The translations under genes and the position numbers were made by a program. From Kocuria varians (GTDB lineage Bacteria; Actinomycetota; Actinomycetes; Actinomycetales; Micrococcaceae), in contig NZ_BJNW01000002.1 of assembly GCF_006539885.1 (NCBI RefSeq), positions 62,001 to 126,000 of the forward strand: a DNA stretch of 64,000 nt. Direction: 5' to 3'. The notes beneath the pieces were generated by a model, which saw only the letters and a list, made by a program, of their open reading frames with translations, was not told the origin of the DNA and ran no database searches. Shown in pieces: positions 7,266 through 16,438 of the stretch (positions are counted from its first letter, which is position 1; every line of letters starts with the position of its first letter).

Positions 7266-8177
7266 ATGACGGCGCACCAGGAAGACACCGTGGACGTCGC
7301 CCTCGGAGAACGGACCGTGCCGGTCCCCGGCGGCGGGCTGTACGACACCTACCGGATGCGAACCGACCTGAACGCGGTCGCCCAGGATCCCCGCGTGGCG
7401 GGCGTGGAGTTCTTCCGGGACCAGCCGAAGACCGAGGTCTCGTCCCCGATCGGCCCCACGTGGACGCCGAACTTCTACTACGCGATGTCCAGCGCCCGGC
7501 TCACGATGCTCGCGCCTACCCGGTCCCTCCGGCCGCGCCTTCCCGAGGAGCTCGACCCGCTGGAGATCGCTCCGGGCTTCGGCCTGGCCTCGCTCATGCT
7601 CTTCCGGTACGACGTCGCGGACATCGACTTCTACACCGAGGCCGCCGTGGGCATCGCCGTGAGACCGCCGCGGCACGGGCCCTTCGGGGCCGTGGACACC
7701 CTGGCCGGGCTGAAGAACGACCACCTGCACGCCTACGTGCTGTCCCTTCCCGTGAGCACGGAGATCGCGCAGGTCCGCGGCCAGGACGGCTACGGGTTCC
7801 CCAAGTGGGTGGCGCCGCTCGACGTCACGGTGGGCGGGCAGCGGACGTCCGCGAGGATCGGCAACGGGGCCGGCGGCACCGACCTCGAGTTCTCGGCCCC
7901 GACCCCCGCGCAGCAGCACCATCCCAGTGGCACGCGCGTCTCCTCCCTCACTTCCTACACGCAGGTCGACGGCGCCTGGCACGCCACCTTCAACCAGACC
8001 AACGTGCTCGCCACGGGCACCTCGAAGTTCCCCAAGAACGTGAGCCTGACGCTCGGGCAGGGGCGGGTGTCGGACGACCTCCGCTCTCTGCGTCCCGTCC
8101 GGAACCTCGCGTTCGACGCCTCGACCTCCGCGCAGGCCGCCCTGCACATGCCCACCGTCCTCTCGCTGGGCCGCTGA
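7266..8177 (+). CDS. Acetoacetate decarboxylase-like protein
   Basis: A 303-residue member of the acetoacetate decarboxylase fold. GYGFPKW carries the lysine (about Lys180) that in true decarboxylases forms the Schiff base. The YTEAAVGIAV strand and DHLHAYVLSL also fit. Many members act on larger keto compounds or are enol-lactone/lyase-like enzymes, so the substrate is open. ATG 7266 is preferred over GTG 7257, which lies too close to AGGA (7252–7255). It is the first gene of a probable operon with the SDR (8303) and perhaps the hydrolase (9310), behind a TetR-controlled promoter. Confidence 0.75.
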   Translation: MTAHQEDTVDVALGERTVPVPGGGLYDTYRMRTDLNAVAQDPRVAGVEFFRDQPKTEVSSPIGPTWTPNFYYAMSSARLTMLAPTRSLRPRLPEELDPLEIAPGFGLASLMLFRYDVADIDFYTEAAVGIAVRPPRHGPFGAVDTLAGLKNDHLHAYVLSLPVSTEIAQVRGQDGYGFPKWVAPLDVTVGGQRTSARIGNGAGGTDLEFSAPTPAQQHHPSGTRVSSLTSYTQVDGAWHATFNQTNVLATGTSKFPKNVSLTLGQGRVSDDLRSLRPVRNLAFDASTSAQAALHMPTVLSLGR

Positions 8178-8302
8178 GACCACGGGCCCGGCACACCGGG
8201 CCGCCGACGGCCAGCACCGCCACCACGGCGGGCCGCTGCCCGATCACGGCACCGCCCCCATCGACACGGCCCCCCCACGACGCCGCACCGGAAGGATCAC
8301 CC

Positions 8303-9207
8303 ATGCAGACCATCCTCGGAGCCGGCGGACCCATCGCGGACGAGCTCGCCCGCGAGCTGCACCGCCACCACACGCACGAGATCCGCCTCGTGAGCCGCCA
8401 CCCCTCCCGCGTCAACGACAGCGACGAGCTGGTGGCCGCGGACCTCACCGACGCGGCGGCGACGTCCCGCGCTGTGGCCGGCAGCGACGTCGCCTACCTG
8501 ACCGTGGGCCTGCCCATGGACTCGGCGCTATGGGAGGAGAAGTTCCCCGTGATGATGCGCAACACCATCGCGGCGGTGAAGGAGCACGGCGCGAAGCTCG
8601 TGTACTTCGACAACACCTACATGTACGCGGGAACCCCCGAGCCGCAGACCGAGGCCACGGCGTTCGCGCCCAACGGCCGCAGGTCGCCACCATGCTGCTG
8701 GAGGAGATGGCAGCGGGAACGGTCGAGGCACTGATCGGGCGCGCCCCCGAGTTCTACGGCCCGGGCAAGACCAAGAGCTGGAGCAACGTGCTCGTCTTCG
8801 ACCGCATCCGTGCAGGCAAGCGGCCGTTCGTGCCGGTCAGCGCCAGCACGCGCCGCTCCCTGATCTGGACCCCGGACGCGGGCCGCGCGCTCGCACTGCT
8901 GGGCAACACCCCGGACGCGTTCGGACAGACCTGGCACCTGCCCATCGACCAGAACCGGCTCACCTACCGGCAGATGATCGAGATCGCCTCCCAGGTCACC
9001 GACCGGAAGATCCGGTACACCGTGCTGCCGCGCGCGGCGTTCGTCGCGGGGGCGCGGTTCGTCCCCGCACTGCGGGAGGCCAACGAGCTGCTGCCGCGCT
9101 ACCGCGGGGACAACCTCTTCGACACCTCGCGGTTCGCGGAACGCTTCCCGGACTTCCGGGTCACCTCGTACCGTCGGGGGATCGAGGAGATCCTCACGCA
9201 GTCGTAG
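8303..9207 (+). pseudogene. NAD(P)-binding SDR/epimerase, frameshifted
   Basis: The first half (ATG 8303, GGAAGGA before it) gives a Rossmann start, MQTILGAGGPIADELARE, and continues through YFDNTYMYAG to about 8685. There the meaningful frame changes, resuming as QVATMLLEEMAAGTVEALIG and running to 9207 (total ~300 residues, normal for this extended-SDR group). One base appears to be missing near 8680–8690, where FAPNGRR meets QVATMLL. Either the gene is inactive in this strain or the sequence has an error. It follows the acetoacetate-decarboxylase-like gene. Confidence 0.8.
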
Positions 9208-9222
9208 TTGGCCCGGGAGGCC

Positions 9223-9262
9223 GACGACGCCGTGCGGCACCCTGCCGGGGTGCGGCGTCGTC
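9223..9262 (+). terminator. GACGACGCC-paired hairpin
   Basis: GACGACGCCG (9223–9232) pairs with CGGCGTCGTC (9253–9262), and an inner CACCC/GGGTG stem (9238–9242 and 9248–9252) follows after an asymmetric bulge. It lies just after the SDR stop and before the hydrolase gene. Confidence 0.55.
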
Positions 9263-9309
9263 GTCGCCCCGCCCCGGGCTCACCACAAGACGCCAGAGAA
9301 AGGAACGAG

Positions 9310-10284
9310 ATGACCACCATCGAACCGATCACCCCCGTCCTCGAGCCCGAGGCCACGGAGCTGTGCGAGGCCACAGACCCGCACCCGCGCATCTACGAGG
9401 TGCCGCCGGAGGAGGGCCGCCGGATCCTGCGGGACCTGCAGAGCGGCGAGGGCGTGGAGCGCCCGGACGTGGACGAGGAGTGGGTCGAGGTGGACACCGG
9501 AGAGTGGGGAACCGTGCGCACGCGCATCATCCGCCCCGCCGGCGTGACGGGCACCCTTCCCGTGGTCTTCTACATCCACGGTGCGGGCTGGGTCTTCGGG
9601 GACGAGGACACCCACGACCGCCTGTTCCGTGAACTCGTGGTGGGCGCGAACGCCGTGGGCGTGTTCCCGGTGTACGACCGCGCACCCGAGAAGAAGTACC
9701 CCACGCAGGTGGAGCAGAACTACGCGGTGGGCCAGTGGGTTGCCGAGCACGGTGCCGAGCACGGCATGGACACGGGCCGCATCGCGGTCACCGGCGAGTC
9801 CGTGGGCGGGTGCATGAGCGCCGTGTTCACGCAGATGAACAAGGACCGCGGCGGTCTGGACATCGCCGGGCAGGTACTGCTCTACCCCGTCACGGACGCG
9901 GACTTCACCACGGGTTCCTACGAGCAGTTCGCGGAGGGCTACTACCTCACGCGTGAGGGCATGAAGTGGTTCTGGGACGCCTACACCACGGATGAGACCG
10001 AGCGCCGCGAGAAGTACGCGTCCCCGCTGCAGACCCCTGATGAGGAGCTGAAGGGTCTGCCCACCACCCTGGTGATCACCGACGAGGCGGACGTCCTGCG
10101 CGATGAGGGGGAGAAGTACGCCAACAAGCTGCGCGCGGCGGGCGTGGACGTCACGAGCGTGCGCGTGGCCGGGATGGTCCACGACTTCCTGCTCCTCGAC
10201 AGCCTCCGCGACACGCACGCCGCGAACGTCGCACACGGGCTGGCCATCGAGGCGCTGCGCAGGGCGCTGGGCACCGACGGCTGA
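9310..10284 (+). CDS. Alpha/beta hydrolase, hormone-sensitive-lipase type
   Basis: A 324-residue esterase-like enzyme. The oxyanion-hole motif is HGAGW (residues 90–94), the nucleophile elbow is GESVGG with Ser164, the acid is in DEADVLRDEG, and the histidine is in GMVHDFLLLD. These match the HSL/bacterial esterase IV group. ATG 9310 has AAAGGAAC upstream. It follows the TetR-regulated decarboxylase/SDR genes, but a hairpin at 9223–9262 separates it, so co-transcription is uncertain. It probably hydrolyses a short acyl ester. Confidence 0.85.
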   Translation: MTTIEPITPVLEPEATELCEATDPHPRIYEVPPEEGRRILRDLQSGEGVERPDVDEEWVEVDTGEWGTVRTRIIRPAGVTGTLPVVFYIHGAGWVFGDEDTHDRLFRELVVGANAVGVFPVYDRAPEKKYPTQVEQNYAVGQWVAEHGAEHGMDTGRIAVTGESVGGCMSAVFTQMNKDRGGLDIAGQVLLYPVTDADFTTGSYEQFAEGYYLTREGMKWFWDAYTTDETERREKYASPLQTPDEELKGLPTTLVITDEADVLRDEGEKYANKLRAAGVDVTSVRVAGMVHDFLLLDSLRDTHAANVAHGLAIEALRRALGTDG

Positions 10285-10299
10285 GCCCCGGACGAACCG

Positions 10300-10331
10300 G
10301 GCCTCAGCGCGGAACGTTCCGCGCGGAGGCC
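10300..10331 (+). terminator. Inverted repeat after the HSL-type hydrolase
   Basis: Sixteen bases starting GGCCTC (10300–10315) are followed at once by their reverse complement with one mismatch (10316–10331). The position, 16 bases after a stop codon, suggests a terminator. Confidence 0.5.
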
Positions 10332-10474
10332 CATGCCGTGCTGCGGGGCGTCGATCCGAACCAGGAGTGCACCGACATCTACGACGTACGGGGTCAGGAA
10401 AGACCCGCGTCGTCGCCGCACCCCCGCCCGCTAGGCTTCTGGGGCACCCCGTCCGCCGTTGCAGGAGCACCGCG

Positions 10475-11653
10475 ATGTCCGAGTCCCCCGCCCACCGGGC
10501 CGCCAAGGCCGCCCACTCCGTGGACCACCTCTTCGGGTCCCGGGCGTTCCGCGTGCCGAGCACGTACCTGGGCGCAGTCGCGTTCCCGCGCCCCCGCCGG
10601 GGCCCGTGGCACTACTGGTGGCAGGCACACCTCATGGAGGCGTTCGTGGACGCCGCCGCCCGCGAGCGTCTGGCCGGCCACGCGGACGACGCCGCCTGGG
10701 CCCGTTCGCGCGCGCACCTGCTGCTGCGCGGGATGGCCGTGCACAGCGGAGGCAGAGTCACGAACAACGTGTTCTTCGACGACATGGCGTGGCTCGCGCT
10801 CGCGCTGGGGCGGCTGCGCCACGAGGACGTCGCCGTCACCGGCAACACGTCGCGCGCGGTGCAGGACGACGGCGTGGCGCTGGCCCGGCGCCTCGAGGCC
10901 GGGTGCGACGCCAACCTGGGCGGCGGCACGTGGTGGAACATGACCCGCGACTACAAGAACACGGCCTCCACGGCCCCGGTGGCGCTGTGCTTCCTGCGGA
11001 TGCACCGCACGGAGCAGGCCCGTGAGCTGCTGACGTGGCTCTTCGACACCCTCTTCGACGCCGAGCGCGGCGTCTTCCTGGACGGCATCCGGATGGTCGC
11101 GGCGGGCTCGGGCGTGGAGACCACCGCGGTGGACCCGCACGTGTACACGTACAACAGCGGACCCGTGCTGGGGGCGACGCTCGAACTGGCGGACGCGGTG
11201 ACGGACCCGGAGGAGAAGCAGCTCTGGCTCTCCCGGGCTGCAGCCATCGTGCACGGCGCCGCGCGCGAGTTCACCGCCGAGGGCCCGCACGGCCGTCCCG
11301 TGCTGAAGGGACAGGGCGGCGGGGACGCCGGACTGTTCACCGGGATCCTGGCGCGCTACCTGGGGGAGGCGGCGTCGTCGTCGGAGTTGGACCCCGCGGC
11401 CCGCGAGACCGCCCGTGCGCTCGTGGCCGCCACCGCGGACGCGCTGTGGGACGGGCGCCGCGAGTTCGACCCGGACGAGGACTTCTCCCGCCCGGGGGTG
11501 CGCACGGAGGGCGGCGAGACCGTGGCCGTGTTCTCCCCCGAACCCTCGCAGCACGCCAACGACGCGCAGCGCGCCGGGGCCCCCGTGGAGCTGAGCACGC
11601 AGGTGCAGGCGTGGACGGTCCTCGAGGCCGCAGCCCTTTCGGCTGACCGCTGA
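10475..11653 (+). CDS. Glycoside hydrolase family 76 protein (alpha-1,6-mannanase-like)
   Basis: A 392-residue protein with an alpha/alpha toroid pattern. The paired aspartates in NNVFFDDMAWLALAL correspond to the catalytic DD of GH76, and HVYTYNSGPVLGATLEL is the usual second block. GH76 enzymes cut alpha-1,6-mannan backbones. No signal peptide is visible, so this copy is probably cytoplasmic and may act on internal mannose polymers or oligosaccharides. ATG 10475 has GCAGGAG eight bases before it. Confidence 0.82.
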   Translation: MSESPAHRAAKAAHSVDHLFGSRAFRVPSTYLGAVAFPRPRRGPWHYWWQAHLMEAFVDAAARERLAGHADDAAWARSRAHLLLRGMAVHSGGRVTNNVFFDDMAWLALALGRLRHEDVAVTGNTSRAVQDDGVALARRLEAGCDANLGGGTWWNMTRDYKNTASTAPVALCFLRMHRTEQARELLTWLFDTLFDAERGVFLDGIRMVAAGSGVETTAVDPHVYTYNSGPVLGATLELADAVTDPEEKQLWLSRAAAIVHGAAREFTAEGPHGRPVLKGQGGGDAGLFTGILARYLGEAASSSELDPAARETARALVAATADALWDGRREFDPDEDFSRPGVRTEGGETVAVFSPEPSQHANDAQRAGAPVELSTQVQAWTVLEAAALSADR

Positions 11654-11715
11654 ACCCGGCGCGGCACGCGGATCACCCCTGGTCCGCAGGGGTGCACCGG
11701 GGGTAGAAACGACTC

Positions 11716-12258
11716 ATGAGTTCAGTACGCACCCCGGATCCGAACCCTGGTTGGCTCAGCGAGGACGACCTCAACCGCGCGCGGGCCACGCTGCCCATCG
11801 TGTACGTGCAGGCCATTCCCGTGCGCCTGGACCCGCTCGGCTGCCTCTCGGAGATCGGCCTGCTGCTCACGGCCAACGACGAGGGCCGCATGGTGCGCAC
11901 GTTCGTCTCCGGGCGCGTGATGTACCGCGAGACCGTGCGCGCGGCCCTGCTGCGCCACCTGGAGAAGGACCTCGGTCCCCTGGCCATGCCGCAGATGCCA
12001 TCCACCACTGTGCCGTTCGCGGTCTCCGAGTTCTTCCCGTCGCCGTCCGAGACCGGTCTCACGGACGACCGCCAGCACGCCGTGGCGCTGAGCTACATCA
12101 TCCCGGTGCGCGGCGAGTGCGAGCCCCGCCAGGACGCCCTGCAGCTGTCCTGGATGACCCCGGACGAAGCCCTATCCCTGGACGTCCAGGAGGAGTTCGA
12201 GGGCGGCCGCGAGGACCTCATCCGGCAGGCGATCGCGCACGCCGGCTGGGGGCGCTGA
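11716..12258 (+). CDS. NUDIX-like DUF4916 protein
   Basis: A 180-residue protein. It resembles the actinobacterial DUF4916 family: GWLSEDDLNRARATLPIVYV near the start, then VRLDPLGCLSEIGLLL and LSYIIPVRGECEPRQDALQLSWM. The fold is NUDIX-like, but I do not see a full GX5EX7REUXEEXGU box, so hydrolase activity is doubtful. It stands alone, with the convergent FUSC gene ending 6 bases after its stop. Confidence 0.75.
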   Translation: MSSVRTPDPNPGWLSEDDLNRARATLPIVYVQAIPVRLDPLGCLSEIGLLLTANDEGRMVRTFVSGRVMYRETVRAALLRHLEKDLGPLAMPQMPSTTVPFAVSEFFPSPSETGLTDDRQHAVALSYIIPVRGECEPRQDALQLSWMTPDEALSLDVQEEFEGGREDLIRQAIAHAGWGR

Positions 12259-12264
12259 GCCCGC

Positions 12265-13395
12265 TCAGTCCTCCGTCCGAGCGGGGTCCTGAGGGGCGTG
12301 CTGCGGCGTGTCCTGCGCGGTTTCCCGCTCGGGCACCCGAGGCAGCATGCCCGTCGCCTGACGGATCAGCGGCACGGCCCGGGTATCCGCGATGCGCTCC
12401 TCGCGCGAGCGGAACACGTAGACCACCGCCAGGCCGCACGCCGCGCCGATCACGGTCTCCACGGCGCGCGCCTGCAGCAGCGACGACGCCTGGCCGGGGC
12501 TCGCGAGCTCCGTCATGAGCAGCGCGAGCGGGGTCACGAACAGCAGCGCCACGGCGTAGTTGCGGCCCACGAACAGCTCCGCGAGGAACTGCAGGATGAT
12601 CACGAACACCACGATGTGCCAGCTCTGCAGCTGCAGCGAGAGCAGGAACGCCGTGACACCCACGCCGCCCAGGGTGCCGATCACGCGGTGCACCGCCCGT
12701 TGCATGCGCGCGGTGAGGTCAGGGGCGGCGATCGGCGCGGCCGCCGCGACCATCGCCCAGTAGCTGTGGGACAGTCCGCTCAGGCTGCCCAGCACCGCCG
12801 CCGCCCCCGCGGCCAGGAAGAAGCGCCCGGCGTGCGCCCACAGCTGCGCGGCGGTGAGCCCGTGGTGGGCGGGCACGCTCGCCACCGGCCCGCGCACGCC
12901 CTCGCCCACGTACCGGAACACGATGCCCCACCCCACGGACAGCGCCGCCGAGACCGCCGCGATGCACCCGGCCTGCCACGCGGGTGCGGCGGCCGGCAGC
13001 GTGCCCACCGCGCCGGCGGCGAAGATGAAGAACAGTGAGCCGGCCGGTTTCAGCGTCAGGTACGCGGCCACCAGCGCCCCCAGCCCCGCGATCACGGCGG
13101 TGACCGCGAGCACCGCGGGCTCCGGCAGACCGGCGTTGGACATCAGTGCACCGACCACCACGCACAGCACCACGAGCAGCCCCGCCTGGGCCTGGTGCCG
13201 GATCCGCGCCCGCACCGGTTCGTTGCGACCGTAGAGAGCGGCGAAGGACCCGAAGACCGCGTAGATCGCGAGGTCCGTGCGCCCCACCGCCAGCAGCACG
13301 AGCAGGGGCACCGCCACCGAGAGAGCGATGCGCGCCGCGGGCACGTGGTCCCGCTGGGACGGCGGGATGGTGAAGAAGGACGAGAGCTGACTCAC
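12265..13395 (-). CDS. FUSC-family inner-membrane protein
   Basis: A 376-residue membrane protein. Two blocks of about five or six hydrophobic helices (first from ALSVAVPLLVLLAV, second from LWAHAGRFFLAAGAAAV) are joined by a short soluble part, ending in a charged cytoplasmic tail. This is the fusaric-acid-resistance-like/FUSC layout, linked to efflux of aromatic acids in some bacteria. Start GTG 13395 is a choice; ATG 13440 in the same frame would add 15 residues. It diverges from the MHS transporter, and GCAAC/GTTGC palindromes lie between, so the two may share a regulator. Confidence 0.75.
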   Translation of the reverse strand: MSQLSSFFTIPPSQRDHVPAARIALSVAVPLLVLLAVGRTDLAIYAVFGSFAALYGRNEPVRARIRHQAQAGLLVVLCVVVGALMSNAGLPEPAVLAVTAVIAGLGALVAAYLTLKPAGSLFFIFAAGAVGTLPAAAPAWQAGCIAAVSAALSVGWGIVFRYVGEGVRGPVASVPAHHGLTAAQLWAHAGRFFLAAGAAAVLGSLSGLSHSYWAMVAAAAPIAAPDLTARMQRAVHRVIGTLGGVGVTAFLLSLQLQSWHIVVFVIILQFLAELFVGRNYAVALLFVTPLALLMTELASPGQASSLLQARAVETVIGAACGLAVVYVFRSREERIADTRAVPLIRQATGMLPRVPERETAQDTPQHAPQDPARTED

Positions 13396-13531
13396 GGCGG
13401 AACATGCACCTGTTCTTGGGGTACGGGGGGGACGGTCCATTCTCCCCCACGCGCGGCACCCTGGGACTCGTGCCCGCCCGCCCGGCTCCCCGCCCGAGAA
13501 TCGTGGGGCTCGCACCATAGTTCCTATTGCC

Positions 13532-13544
13532 GCAACAGCGTTGC
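13532..13544. promoter_or_regulatory. GCAAC-AGC-GTTGC palindrome
   Basis: A perfect 5+3+5 inverted repeat between the divergent FUSC and MHS genes. It has the same arms and spacing as the repeat at 13662–13674, so it is probably a second site for the same regulator. Confidence 0.55.
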
Positions 13545-13629
13545 AACATGACCGTAACCGAGCTCGGGTGCACTGGACACCAGAGCAGCGCAGAACCACA
13601 GCACAGCCGGGGAACAACCGCCACAACCC

Positions 13630-13686
13630 TTGACCGGGCCACCCCCTCCGGCTAGTTTGAGGCAACGGCGTTGCACATACTGCAAC
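13630..13686 (+). promoter_or_regulatory. Promoter of the creatine locus with operator array
   Basis: TTGACC (13630–13635) and TAGTTT (13653–13658) form a -35/-10 pair with a 17-base spacer. Just downstream are GCAAC-GGC-GTTGC (13662–13674) and a partner half-site, so GTTGCA-CATAC-TGCAAC (13670–13686) is a second, overlapping palindrome. A repressor bound over the start point fits; the IclR protein encoded at 16540–17340 is the obvious candidate. Confidence 0.6.
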
Positions 13687-13705
13687 AATAACCCTGGGGG
13701 ACCGC

Positions 13706-15037
13706 ATGACCCACGAAGCCACGGCCCACTCCGCGCCCTCGTCCGGTGCCCCGGCGGCGTCGCCCGTGTCGGCCGCCACCCGGCGGCGCGTGATCTCCGC
13801 GAGCTTCATCGGCAACTTCGTCGAGTGGTTCGACTACGCGATCTACGGCTACCTCGCGGCAACCATCGCCACTGTGTTCTTCCCGGACTCCGACCCCCAG
13901 ACCGCCCTGCTGGCCACGTTCGCGCTGTTCGCCATCTCGTTCTTCGTGCGTCCCCTGGGAGGCTTCTTCTGGGGCCACCTGGGCGACAAGATGGGCCGGC
14001 GCACCGCACTGTCGCTGTCCATCCTGATCATGACCGGTGCCACCTTCTGCATGGCGCTGATCCCCGGCCACACGACCATCGGCATCTTCGCGCCGATCCT
14101 GCTGCTGATCGTGCGGATCGTGCAGGGCTTCTCCGCGGCGGGCGAGTACGCCGGCGCATCCGCATTCCTGGTGGAGTACGCCCCGGCGAACCGCCGTGGG
14201 ATCTACGCCGCCGTGGTCCCCGCGAGCACCGCGGCGGGACTGCTCTTCGGGTCCCTGTTCGTGGCCGGGCTCTCCGCCCTGCTCACCTCCGAGCAGATGG
14301 ACACGTGGGGCTGGCGCATCCCGTTCCTGCTGGCCGCACCCATGGGGCTGATCGGCCGCTACGTGCGCACGAAGCTCGAGGACACCCCGGTGTTCCAGGA
14401 GCTCGCCCAGGAGGACGACGTCATGCAGGCCCCCGTGCGGGACATGTTCCGCCACCACTGGGCCACCCTGCTGCGGGCGTGCGGCGCCGTACTGCTCAAC
14501 GCGGTGGGCTTCTACATGCTGCTCAGCTACATGCCCACGTACCTCTCCGAGGAGATCGGCTTCGGCAAGACGGAGTCCTTCCTGGCCACGTCCCTCGCGC
14601 TGCTGTCCTACATCGGCTTCATCTTCCTCACGGGTCTCGCCTCGGACCGGTTCGGGCGCAAGAAGCTGCTCATCTCCGCGAGCGTGTGCTTCATCCTCTT
14701 CACGGTGCCGCTGTTCGTGGTCCTGGACGAGGGCTCCTTCCTGGTGGTGCTGCTCGTGCAGGTGCTGCTGGGCGCCATGCTCACGCTCAACGACGGCACC
14801 CTGCCGAGCTTCCTGGCCGAGCAGTTCCCCACCCGCATCCGCTACAGCGGCTTCGCGGTGAGCTTCAACCTGTCCAACGCGGTCTTCGGCGGCACGGCAC
14901 CTTTCATGGCCACGCTGCTGATCTCGCTCTTCCACTCGGACCTCGCACCGGCCTGGTACCTGGTGGCGGCCGCGGCGGTCTCGCTCGTCGCCGTCGCCTT
15001 CTCCCACGAGACGGGCGACAAACCGCTGGCCAGCTGA
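13706..15037 (+). CDS. MFS transporter, metabolite:H+ symporter (MHS/ProP-like) type, probable creatine uptake
   Basis: A 443-residue, 12-helix transporter. The MHS opening SASFIGNFVEWFDYAIYGYLA and the motif GHLGDKMGRRTAL after helix 2 are clear, as is QGFSAAGEYAGASAFLVEYAP in helix 4–5. MHS members take up osmolytes, carboxylates and small zwitterions with protons. Creatinase is the next gene (136 bases on) and an IclR gene follows, so creatine or a related guanidino compound is the likely substrate. That is inferred from context, not from a transporter-specific motif. Confidence 0.82.
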   Translation: MTHEATAHSAPSSGAPAASPVSAATRRRVISASFIGNFVEWFDYAIYGYLAATIATVFFPDSDPQTALLATFALFAISFFVRPLGGFFWGHLGDKMGRRTALSLSILIMTGATFCMALIPGHTTIGIFAPILLLIVRIVQGFSAAGEYAGASAFLVEYAPANRRGIYAAVVPASTAAGLLFGSLFVAGLSALLTSEQMDTWGWRIPFLLAAPMGLIGRYVRTKLEDTPVFQELAQEDDVMQAPVRDMFRHHWATLLRACGAVLLNAVGFYMLLSYMPTYLSEEIGFGKTESFLATSLALLSYIGFIFLTGLASDRFGRKKLLISASVCFILFTVPLFVVLDEGSFLVVLLVQVLLGAMLTLNDGTLPSFLAEQFPTRIRYSGFAVSFNLSNAVFGGTAPFMATLLISLFHSDLAPAWYLVAAAAVSLVAVAFSHETGDKPLAS

Positions 15038-15056
15038 GCCCCGACGCCCGCGGCAG

Positions 15057-15077
15057 GACGACGACGCCGCGGCGTCG
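15057..15077. repeat. GACGACGACGCC element with palindromic extension
   Basis: The element is followed by CGGCGTCG, giving a 16-base perfect palindrome at 15062–15077. It lies between the transporter stop and the creatinase gene, where it could reduce read-through or protect the 3' end of the upstream message. Confidence 0.45.
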
Positions 15078-15172
15078 CTCCCCGGCGCGCGGACCACGGG
15101 CCCCACGACCCACCACTCCACGGATCACCGCCCCGGGGATCCGGACCCCACAGATCGCCACCAAGGAGGACC

Positions 15173-16429
15173 ATGAACACCACACCCGCCACCGAAGCCA
15201 CGGACGTCTCCGAACTGGCGCGCCTCAAGGTGCTGCACAACGGCGAGAAGGAGCAGCTGACCTTCTCGGACGAGGAGTTCGAGCGCCGCCTCGCCGGGTT
15301 GCGCGCGATCATGGCGGACAAGCAGCTCGACGCCGTGATCCTGACCAGCTACCACGGCATCAAGTACTACTCGGACTTCCTGTTCACCACGTTCGGGCGC
15401 AGCTACGCGCTCGTCGTCACCGCGGAGGACTCCGTGACGGTGACGGCGAACATCGACGCCGGGATGCCGTGGCGCACGAGCTACGGCGAGAACGTGGTCT
15501 ACACGGACTGGCGCCGCGACAACTACTACTTCGCACTCCAGGAGGTGCTGCGCCAGCGCGGTGTGACGGCCCGGCGGATCGGCGTGGAGGACGACGCCCT
15601 GCCGCTGCTCAACCGGCAGCGCATCCAGGACGCCTTCCCGGACGCGGAGCTCGTGGACATCTCCCTGGACGCCATGCGCCAGCGCATGTTCAAGTCCGCG
15701 GAGGAGATCGCCGTGATCACCCACGGCGCGCGCATCGCGGACCTCGGTGGTGAGGCGATCCGCGAGGCCATCCGCGAGGGCGTCACGGAGTACGAGGTCG
15801 CGCTCGCCGGGACCGAGGCCATGGTCCACGAGATCGCGCGGACGTTCCCCCTGCGCGAGGTCCGGGACACCTGGGTGTGGTTCCAGTCCGGGCTCAACAC
15901 GGACGGTGCCCACAACTGGGCGACCACCCGGAAGCTGCGGCGCGGCGACATCCTGTCCCTGAACTGCTTCCCCATGACGTCGGGCTACTACACGGCGCTG
16001 GAGCGCACGCTGTTCCTCGGGGAGCCGGATGCCCGGTCCCGGGAGCTGTGGGAGATCAACGTGCAGGTCCACGAGCGCGGCCTGGAGCTCATCAAGCCGG
16101 GTGCGGTGTGCAAGGACATCGCCGCGGAGCTCAACGAGATCTACATCGCCCACGGACTGCTCGCCAACCGCACGTTCGGCTACGGCCACTCGTTCGGCGT
16201 GCTGTCCCACTACTACGGGCGCGAGGCCGGGCTGGAGCTGCGCGAGGACATCGACACCGTGCTGGAGCCGGGCATGGTGGTGTCCATGGAGCCGATGATC
16301 ACCGTCCCGGAGGGGCAGCCCGGGGCGGGCGGCTACCGGGAGCACGACATCGTGGTGATCGGCGAGAACGGCACGGAGGACATCACCAGGTTCCCGTACG
16401 GTCCCGAGCACAACATCATCACGGCGTAG
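15173..16429 (+). CDS. Creatinase (creatine amidinohydrolase)
   Basis: A 418-residue pita-bread-fold enzyme of the M24 group that hydrolyses creatine to sarcosine and urea. The long blocks TSYHGIKYYSDFLFTTFGR, GLNTDGAHNWATTRK and FGYGHSFGVLSHYYGREAG match creatinase rather than generic Xaa-Pro peptidases. The residues equivalent to His232, Glu262 and Glu358 of the Pseudomonas enzyme appear as His247, Glu277 and Glu373, with the same +15 offset. The metal ligands of true M24 peptidases are absent, as expected. ATG 15173 has AAGGAGG before it. It lies between the MHS transporter and an IclR gene; no sarcosine oxidase is nearby. Confidence 0.9.
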   Translation: MNTTPATEATDVSELARLKVLHNGEKEQLTFSDEEFERRLAGLRAIMADKQLDAVILTSYHGIKYYSDFLFTTFGRSYALVVTAEDSVTVTANIDAGMPWRTSYGENVVYTDWRRDNYYFALQEVLRQRGVTARRIGVEDDALPLLNRQRIQDAFPDAELVDISLDAMRQRMFKSAEEIAVITHGARIADLGGEAIREAIREGVTEYEVALAGTEAMVHEIARTFPLREVRDTWVWFQSGLNTDGAHNWATTRKLRRGDILSLNCFPMTSGYYTALERTLFLGEPDARSRELWEINVQVHERGLELIKPGAVCKDIAAELNEIYIAHGLLANRTFGYGHSFGVLSHYYGREAGLELREDIDTVLEPGMVVSMEPMITVPEGQPGAGGYREHDIVVIGENGTEDITRFPYGPEHNIITA

Positions 16430-16438
16430 TCCGCCGCG

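Noticed and set aside
7199-8734. A 511-codon frame covering the decarboxylase-like gene and the SDR start
   Set aside because: Only the last part (from 8303) is real coding sequence. The rest is an off-frame reading of the acetoacetate-decarboxylase-like gene.
13652-15121. A 489-codon minus-strand frame opposite the MHS transporter
   Set aside because: It is a low-complexity product lying antisense to a transporter with unmistakable MHS motifs.
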